Origin: CAZIMM01 sp964540415
GTDB lineage: Bacteria; Bacillota; Clostridia; Oscillospirales; Acutalibacteraceae
Direction: 5' to 3'
Length of the DNA: 18,573 nucleotides
NCBI GenBank assembly: GCA_964540415.1
Contig: CAZIMM010000038.1
Location: forward strand, 1-18,573
Part shown: one piece after another, positions 14,281 to 18,573 of the stretch
Position numbering within the stretch: position 1 is the first letter of the stretch
How the letters are laid out: every line of letters starts with the position of its first letter
The notes under the pieces: model-generated
What the model was told of the DNA's origin: nothing
Database searches by the model: none
The model's input: only the letters and a program-made list of their open reading frames with translations
Program-made: the position numbers and the translations under genes

Positions 14281-15366
14281 TTAGTCTATGTATACCGGCT
14301 TGCCCGTTTTTGCCGATTCGTATATCGCCTCAAGGATCTGCGTGACCACCATTGCCTGTTCGGGCTTTGTTTTGACCTCGGTGTCGTTGATAACGGCATC
14401 AATCCAAAGCTTTGCCTCAATCTCGTGGGGTTTGCCCGAGCCGTTGCCCTCAAAGAAGGCCGCTCCGCCCGCGTCAAAGCTCGGAGTTTCGATTATCTGA
14501 CGGTTGTGCTTGACGTAATTGAAGCGCAGACCGTCGAGCATATCCGCTCCCGCCTTGTCGCCGCAAAGGGTTGTGATTGCCTCGCGCGGGTCGGCAATGT
14601 TCAGCGCCCAGCTGGACTCGAGAATGATTGTCGCGCCGTTTTCCATCACGACAAAGCCGAAGGCGGAATCTTCAACCGTGAATTTTTCGGGGTCCCATTC
14701 GCCCCAGGAATTGCCGGCCTCGCGCTGCTGGCCGAGCTTTTTGTATGTAGTGCCGACAACCATTTTCGGCTTGTAGTTGTTCATCATCCAGAGGGTAAGG
14801 TCGAGCGCGTGGGTTCCGATGTCGATGAGCGGACCGCCGCCCTGCTCATATTCGTTGAGGAAAACACCCCAGGTGGGGACAGCGCGCCTGCGCAGAGCGA
14901 TTGCTTTTGCAAAATAAATCTCGCCGAGCTCACCCTCGTCGCAGCACTGCTTCAAATACATTGAATCCTCTCTCCAGCGCTGCTGATAACCGATTGTCAG
15001 CTTTTTGCCGGTTTCAACGGAAGCATCATACATTGCCTTTGCCTCGGCATATGTTTTTGCCATGGGCTTTTCGCACATGACATGCTTGCCTGCGTGCAGA
15101 GCGTCAATGGTGATGAAGCTGTGCGAGCGGTTCGGAGTGCACACATGAACAACCTCGATGGACTCATCCTTGAGCAGCTCTTTGTAGTCCTCATAGACCT
15201 TTGCGTCTTCTGTGCCGTATTCTTTCGCGGCTTTTTCTGCTTTTTCGGGAATAATATCGCAGAAAGCCACCATTTCAACCTCATCAAGAACGCTGAGCGC
15301 GGGCATATGCTTTCCGTTTGCAATGCCGCCGCAACCGATAATGCCGACCTTGACCTTTCGTGCCAT
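14281..15366 (-). CDS. Gfo/Idh/MocA-family oxidoreductase (promoter-proximal gene)
   Basis: A 361-residue NAD(P)-dependent sugar dehydrogenase. The nucleotide-binding GIIGCGGIA is at 8-16, CEKP at 98-101, and D182/H186 lie in LIDIGTHALD. The frame is open 19 codons further upstream, but the ATG at 15366 gives the canonical N-terminus and has AAAGGA (15375-15380) eight bases before it. It is the first gene of the operon, 60 bases from its promoter. In characterised operons of this type the leading dehydrogenase oxidises a hydroxyl of a sugar or glycoside (often C3), creating the keto group the barrel enzymes then need. This assignment is by analogy; no transporter or kinase in the window points to a particular sugar. 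Confidence 0.88.
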   Translation of the reverse strand: MARKVKVGIIGCGGIANGKHMPALSVLDEVEMVAFCDIIPEKAEKAAKEYGTEDAKVYEDYKELLKDESIEVVHVCTPNRSHSFITIDALHAGKHVMCEKPMAKTYAEAKAMYDASVETGKKLTIGYQQRWREDSMYLKQCCDEGELGEIYFAKAIALRRRAVPTWGVFLNEYEQGGGPLIDIGTHALDLTLWMMNNYKPKMVVGTTYKKLGQQREAGNSWGEWDPEKFTVEDSAFGFVVMENGATIILESSWALNIADPREAITTLCGDKAGADMLDGLRFNYVKHNRQIIETPSFDAGGAAFFEGNGSGKPHEIEAKLWIDAVINDTEVKTKPEQAMVVTQILEAIYESAKTGKPVYID

Positions 15367-15430
15367 TATATCAATCCTTTCATCTTTTTGCGGAAACGGA
15401 TATCCGAAACCGCCATAACCCATCTCTTAT

Positions 15431-15458
15431 ATTATATAATCTCAGTTTCAAATTGCAA
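15431..15458 (-). promoter_or_regulatory. Promoter of the five-gene sugar operon
   Basis: On the minus strand, TTGCAA (15453-15458), a 16-base spacer and a perfect TATAAT (15431-15436). The expected start near 15425 gives a leader of about 58 bases. No clear catabolite-repression (cre) site was found by eye. Confidence 0.65.
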
Positions 15459-15480
15459 TTGTGGGTTTCGTAAATATTGA

Positions 15481-15496
15481 GCACAAAATATTGTGC
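15481..15496 (-). terminator. Weak terminator-like hairpin after ypeB
   Basis: GCACAA pairs with TTGTGC around a four-base AATA loop, just past the ypeB stop. The T-rich tail on the minus strand (TCAATATTT) is poor. A better T run is on the plus strand, where no gene needs it. It may still reduce read-through into the sugar operon. Confidence 0.35.
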
Positions 15497-15501
15497 ATTT
15501 T

Positions 15502-16653
15502 TTACAAAAGTTCGACATTGACCGTCTGTGCGTCCGTGGCATCAAGATACACGCGAATCTTCTGCGTTCCCTTGCCCGTGCAGGTGAATTCGTAGCAGCA
15601 GCGCTCAACTCCGGAAATGTCGTTTGCGAAAACCTTCTCGAACTGCGAGACGCTCAGATGTGAGGGAAGAAGACCCTCGGCATAGGCCCGTGTCACTGTC
15701 TCTTCGGGCGGAGTGCGTCCGGCAGTGTCGGTGAGAAACGAGCGTGCGTCAAAGGAGGTCACCGTGCCGGTATCCATGGAAACGCCGATGTGAACGGCAC
15801 AGTTCAGGTTCAGCCAGCCGTCATTCAGACGGGAAACGTATTCCAGCTCACAAATGCCGTTTGAGCTTGAAACGGTGTGAAGACGCACACCGTCAAAGCC
15901 GCGCGAAACAAGAAAATTGCCGGCAATGTCGGTGGCGGCGGATTCGTCAATTGTCAGCTCTCCGGGAATATAGGCGCTCGTGTAGGTGCACACCCTGCCG
16001 CCCTGCTTTGCAACCGTCACCAGACCGCTGCCCGCGGAAAAAGCGTACCGCTCGGGTGCGACCGTGATGTCCTCGCTTTGCGTGAGCGCTTCCTCCCCGA
16101 TGCCCAGAAATTCTGCCGCTGTTTTTCTTGCCGCAACGCGTGTCACTGACTTGCCGACGGGCACAGCCGCCGAGCCGCGCGCTTTTTTCGGCGCATAGTC
16201 CGGAAGAAGTCCGGAAAGCTCCTCCGGGTTGCCGTCAACGGCTGTTTTCAACAGATTCGCCGTGTCTGAAAAGTCATTTGTGTTTACAACGCTTCCGCCG
16301 ATTATTTCGCGGCACTGCTGCTGCACTGCCGCAAGAAAGCCGTAAATTCCCTGCCCCGCTTCCTGCTCGGAAAGGCAGAGCTTCAGAATTGAGCAATCCG
16401 CGAAAATCTCGGTGCAGAGCCATTCCCTGGCAATGCCTTCGCCCGTTGAGGAGAGCATTGTCAGCTTGCTTTCGAGCCGCTCGAGCGCCGCCTGCGTTTC
16501 GGTTGAAACGAGACTGCGGGAGTGCGTGTAAAGCAATTCGGATTTACGGTATCGTCTCTGCGCCGTAATCGCATATGCTGTCGGCACAATCACGCCTGCG
16601 AGAAAAAAGCACAGCAGTTTTATGCCTGTGCGGCGTTTATGAAAAAAATACAT
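15502..16653 (-). CDS. ypeB: YpeB-like spore germination protein
   Basis: A 383-residue protein with an N-terminal signal-anchor helix (11-29), a helical region (about 40-150) and tandem PepSY-like modules (about 170-305 and beyond), including AARKTAAEFLGIG and GTVTSFDARSFL. The C-terminal YLDATDAQTVNVELL matches the usual YpeB end. In Bacillus, YpeB sits at the inner spore membrane and stabilises the cortex-lytic enzyme SleB; such genes occur in spore-formers. Here sleB is not adjacent, which is unusual; the gene stands alone. GGAGGA lies about six bases before the ATG. Its upstream region overlaps a divergent promoter. It is shorter than the Bacillus protein, mainly in the middle. The family assignment is by recognition of layout and motifs, not alignment. 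Confidence 0.78.
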   Translation of the reverse strand: MYFFHKRRTGIKLLCFFLAGVIVPTAYAITAQRRYRKSELLYTHSRSLVSTETQAALERLESKLTMLSSTGEGIAREWLCTEIFADCSILKLCLSEQEAGQGIYGFLAAVQQQCREIIGGSVVNTNDFSDTANLLKTAVDGNPEELSGLLPDYAPKKARGSAAVPVGKSVTRVAARKTAAEFLGIGEEALTQSEDITVAPERYAFSAGSGLVTVAKQGGRVCTYTSAYIPGELTIDESAATDIAGNFLVSRGFDGVRLHTVSSSNGICELEYVSRLNDGWLNLNCAVHIGVSMDTGTVTSFDARSFLTDTAGRTPPEETVTRAYAEGLLPSHLSVSQFEKVFANDISGVERCCYEFTCTGKGTQKIRVYLDATDAQTVNVELL

Positions 16654-16672
16654 AAATTATCCTCCGTCTGTC

Positions 16673-16701
16673 TTGACTTCATGTTGCTTTTAATTTATTA
16701 T
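16673..16701 (+). promoter_or_regulatory. Promoter of the membrane-protein operon
   Basis: TTGACT (16673-16678), a 17-base spacer and TATTAT (16696-16701) on the plus strand. Transcription from about 16708 would produce a leader of roughly 195 bases before the first membrane-protein gene. Confidence 0.65.
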
Positions 16702-16702
16702 A
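16697..16702 (-). promoter_or_regulatory. -10-like element upstream of ypeB
   Basis: TATAAT on the minus strand, about 45 bases before the ypeB ATG, with only a weak -35. The surrounding GTATAATA also loosely resembles a sporulation sigma-G -10 (CATAxTA), which would suit ypeB, but the match is imperfect. It occupies the same bases as the -10 of the divergent promoter. Confidence 0.4.
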
Positions 16703-16743
16703 CTTTGTAAGATTTGAAATATTGAGAGGGAAAGTATGTAAAA

Positions 16744-16868
16744 ACCTGCCTGAAGCGCTGCGGCAAACAATATTTGGTTTTGCCGCATTCAAAACTTTTT
16801 CTGTTGCGAACAGCTTCACCCAATACAGACGGATTTAATCGAGCGCGGCAACGGAAAACTTTGCAGGT
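16744..16868 (+). promoter_or_regulatory. Structured 5' leader, candidate riboswitch or attenuator
   Basis: Within the long leader of the membrane-protein operon, ACCTGC (16744-16749) can pair with GCAGGT (16863-16868), closing a domain of about 125 bases. Inside, TGAAGC (16751-16756) pairs with GCTTCA (16813-16818) and encloses a 9-bp hairpin (16759-16767 with 16779-16787) and a CTGTT/AACAG hairpin (16801-16813). The closing stem is followed by A and six T (16869-16875). An alternative TTGCA/TGCAA pairing (16861-16865 with 16875-16879) would break it. I do not recognise it as a known riboswitch class or a T-box. Confidence 0.5.
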
Positions 16869-16903
16869 ATTTTTTGCAATGAATAATTTTAGGGGGACAT
16901 ATA

Positions 16904-17674
16904 ATGGATTTCAAGAATTCGCCGTTTATGTATTATCTTGCGGCGGGAATTGTATTGTTCGTTGTCGGGCAATCGCTTTTTTTCCTGATAAAAGCATGGA
17001 AGCAGGGTGTGAAGCTCGGCATCAGTAAGGACACCCTTCGTGACACCGTGACCTCCTCCGCGCTGTTCACAGTTGCTCCGGCGCTTGCAATTCTCGCAAC
17101 GGTCATTACACTTGCGGGTGCACTCGGACTGGTGCTGCCGTGGGTGCGGCTATCGGTCATCGGCAACCTGACATATGAGGCAACCGCCGCTTCCGCCGCA
17201 ATGGAGTCTCTCGGGCTTCCTCCCGGCCTTGCCGAGGTGACCTCTCCCAAGGCGTTCGCCGCAATTGCATGGGTTATGACAATAGGCAGCGTTTTTCCGC
17301 TTGTTCTGCTTCCGATTCTGCTCAAGCCACTGCAGAAAAAAATCGGCAAAGTGACCGGCGGCATCAGCCGCAAATTGCAGGATACTCTCTCCTCAGCCGC
17401 GTTCATCGGGCTGATTTCCGTTTTTGTCGGCAGGGCAATCATCGGCAGCGGCGACGCCACCGTTCAGGGTGACGGCGCGGGTGTTATGTCGGTGCTCGTG
17501 CTCGCAAGCGCAATACTGCTGGTGGGAATTTTTCAGCTCATATGCAAAAAATTCAAGCTCAAAAGGCTTGAGCACTTTATCATGCCCGGCGCAATGCTCG
17601 GAGCTATGGCTCTGGCAATACTTTTTGCCGAGGTGCTCCCGGAAAGCCTTGTTCTTTATGAGTGGAGATATTGA
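16904..17674 (+). CDS. Polytopic membrane protein, DUF5058-like
   Basis: A 256-residue integral membrane protein with about six predicted helices (roughly 9-31, 52-80, 117-140, 163-181, 192-214, 224-243). I recall a resemblance to the DUF5058 family of Firmicutes, which has no settled function. The small-residue-rich stretch VTSSALFTVAPALAILATVITL and GRAIIGSGDATVQGDGAG between helices are the most distinctive parts and could be re-entrant or pore-lining. AGGGGG (16891-16896) lies seven bases before the ATG. It is followed after 33 bases by a second membrane protein, so the two probably form one complex, most simply a two-subunit transporter. The structured leader ahead of it suggests control by a small ligand or ion. 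Family name is moderate confidence; function unknown. Confidence 0.75.
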   Translation: MDFKNSPFMYYLAAGIVLFVVGQSLFFLIKAWKQGVKLGISKDTLRDTVTSSALFTVAPALAILATVITLAGALGLVLPWVRLSVIGNLTYEATAASAAMESLGLPPGLAEVTSPKAFAAIAWVMTIGSVFPLVLLPILLKPLQKKIGKVTGGISRKLQDTLSSAAFIGLISVFVGRAIIGSGDATVQGDGAGVMSVLVLASAILLVGIFQLICKKFKLKRLEHFIMPGAMLGAMALAILFAEVLPESLVLYEWRY

Positions 17675-17707
17675 AAAATCTGAGCCGAAAGGATTGAAAC
17701 TGCCGAA

Positions 17708-18400
17708 ATGAAAAAGGACAGAACATATTTTGACCGAGTACATACCTGGGGAAGAATATCCTCGCTCAGCGCTCTTGCTGTGCTGCTGTGCTTCCCGCTG
17801 TGCATCTGCATTTATTTTGACGTGTGGCCGGAGCTCAGGCCGGTGATGAAAGGCCTGCTCGCCGTTGTGCCGCTGTTTTATGTGACGGGAATAATCGAGG
17901 TTGTTGCCTACGCGCCTCTGCTCGGCGCGGGAGGAACATATCTGAGCTTTGTCACGGGCAACATAACAAACCTCAAGCTGCCGTGCGGCCTGAGCGCAAT
18001 GGAGAATGCAAATGTTAGGCCGAACACCGAGGAGGGAGAGGTCATCACAACCATTGCCGTGGCGACATCCGCAATTGTCACAACAGTTATCATTGCCTGC
18101 GGAGTGCTGCTGTTTTCCCCGCTGCTGCCGCTCATGACGGCCGAGGGTTCGGTTTTTGCTCCCGCCTTCAAGCAGGTTATGCCGGCGCTGTTCGGCGCTC
18201 TCGGAGCGGGCTATTTCTTCAAGCACTGGAAAATTTCAATCGCTCCTGTGCTTGCAATGGTGATTGTGCTTTGCTTTGCCGGAAACCTCTCCGCGGGGAA
18301 CCTGGTTATCGTCGGAGTTATCGTGTCGATGCTCGGCGCTTATCTGATGTACCGTTGGGGCTGGCTCGGCAAGGATGACGAGGAGCAAAGCGCCGCCTGA
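17708..18400 (+). CDS. Polytopic membrane protein, partner of the DUF5058-like protein
   Basis: A 230-residue membrane protein with about six helices (roughly 17-37, 47-68, 111-140, 157-172, 176-192, 197-215). I do not recognise its family. Between helices 2 and 3 is a Gly-rich, polar segment APLLGAGGTYLSFVTGNIT then NLKLPCG (69-94), resembling the unwound substrate or ion loops of transporters. The C-terminus is acidic (KDDEEQSAA). The likely ATG at 17708 has only AAAGGA (17688-17693) 14 bases upstream, long for a ribosome site, so translation may be coupled to the preceding gene, 33 bases away. Role inferred from pairing: second subunit of a transporter. Confidence 0.75.
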   Translation: MKKDRTYFDRVHTWGRISSLSALAVLLCFPLCICIYFDVWPELRPVMKGLLAVVPLFYVTGIIEVVAYAPLLGAGGTYLSFVTGNITNLKLPCGLSAMENANVRPNTEEGEVITTIAVATSAIVTTVIIACGVLLFSPLLPLMTAEGSVFAPAFKQVMPALFGALGAGYFFKHWKISIAPVLAMVIVLCFAGNLSAGNLVIVGVIVSMLGAYLMYRWGWLGKDDEEQSAA

Positions 18401-18432
18401 CAGTCGCTTGTCCGGCGCACATACAGTTTTTT
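18390..18432 (+). terminator. Weak terminator after the membrane-protein operon
   Basis: GCGCCG (18390-18395), overlapping the end of the last gene, can pair with CGGCGC (18413-18418); six T follow at 18427-18432 after an eight-base gap. The long loop and the gap make it a poor intrinsic terminator. Confidence 0.3.
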
Positions 18433-18464
18433 GCAAACAAAGCGAACAAATTTTAAAAAAGGTC

Positions 18465-18493
18465 TTGCTTTTTGCCATTCAATCGTGTATAAT
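18465..18493 (+). promoter_or_regulatory. Promoter of the tRNA gene
   Basis: TTGCTT (18465-18470), a 17-base spacer and a perfect TATAAT (18488-18493), 23 bases before the first tRNA base. Confidence 0.75.
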
Positions 18494-18516
18494 AGCGTTC
18501 GTTCCGCACACGGTAC

Positions 18517-18573
18517 GGACGTTTAGCTCAGTTGGTAGAGCATTCGCTTGACGTGCGAAGGGTCAGCGGTTCA
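18517..18573 (+). tRNA. tRNA-Val (GAC anticodon), cut by the window end
   Basis: The 5' acceptor strand GGACGTT is followed by TA and a D-arm GCTCAGTTGGTAGAGC. The anticodon arm TTCGC-TTGACGT-GCGAA places GAC at 18550-18552, which reads valine codons GUC/GUU. The variable loop and the start of the T arm (GCGGTTCA) follow. About 57 of the expected 76 bases are in the window. Confidence 0.93.

Noticed and set aside
17393..18226. 277-codon minus-strand open frame
   Set aside because: Opposite the two membrane proteins; His/Arg/Gln-rich translation typical of the antisense of hydrophobic genes.

Overview
The window looks like a chromosomal segment of a spore-forming, Gram-positive Clostridia-type bacterium; an Oscillospirales or Ruminococcaceae gut-type genome is my best guess. 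Support comes from a YpeB-like spore-germination protein, a murA–walJ–rlmH housekeeping cluster, Firmicutes-style AGGAGG ribosome sites, sigma-A-like promoters and Flp pilins of the Gram-positive Tad type. No taxonomic marker such as rRNA is present, so this placement is inference.

Layout: (1) 1-1750, a leader with strong hairpins and a cytoplasmic DUF4091/GH123-like protein. (2) 1964-4531 (+), a housekeeping operon of murA, a WalJ-type metallo-beta-lactamase-fold protein and rlmH, closed by a bidirectional terminator at 4632-4673 shared with the convergent pilin operon. (3) 4733-6492 (-), a Tad/Flp operon: a prepilin peptidase followed by five 54-residue Flp prepilins in tandem, three of them in exact 223-bp units. 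(4) 6493-6823, an AT-rich spacer with a 14-bp palindrome and repeated TGTTAT hexamers. (5) 6824-10357 (-), a 1177-residue single-gene unit with its own strong promoter. It encodes a membrane-anchored NACHT NTPase with a leucine-rich-like segment and ten near-identical 36-residue SEL1 repeats, a domain order resembling NLR immune receptors. (6) 10613-15366 (-), a five-gene sugar operon of two Gfo/Idh/MocA oxidoreductases flanking three xylose-isomerase-like TIM barrels, with a promoter at one end and an intrinsic terminator at the other. (7) 15502-16653 (-), ypeB. (8) 16673-18400 (+), a promoter, a long and highly structured 5' leader, and two polytopic membrane proteins that probably form one transporter. 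(9) A tRNA-Val(GAC) with its promoter, cut by the window end.

How the genes work together: the peptidase should mature the five pilins, whose assembly ATPase and platform must lie elsewhere. The two dehydrogenases and three TIM barrels look like a complete oxidise–rearrange/cleave–reduce module for a sugar or glycoside. The NACHT gene is insulated from its neighbours by its own promoter and is the best candidate for an undescribed defence or surveillance system. The leader at about 16708-16903 is the best candidate for an undescribed RNA regulator.
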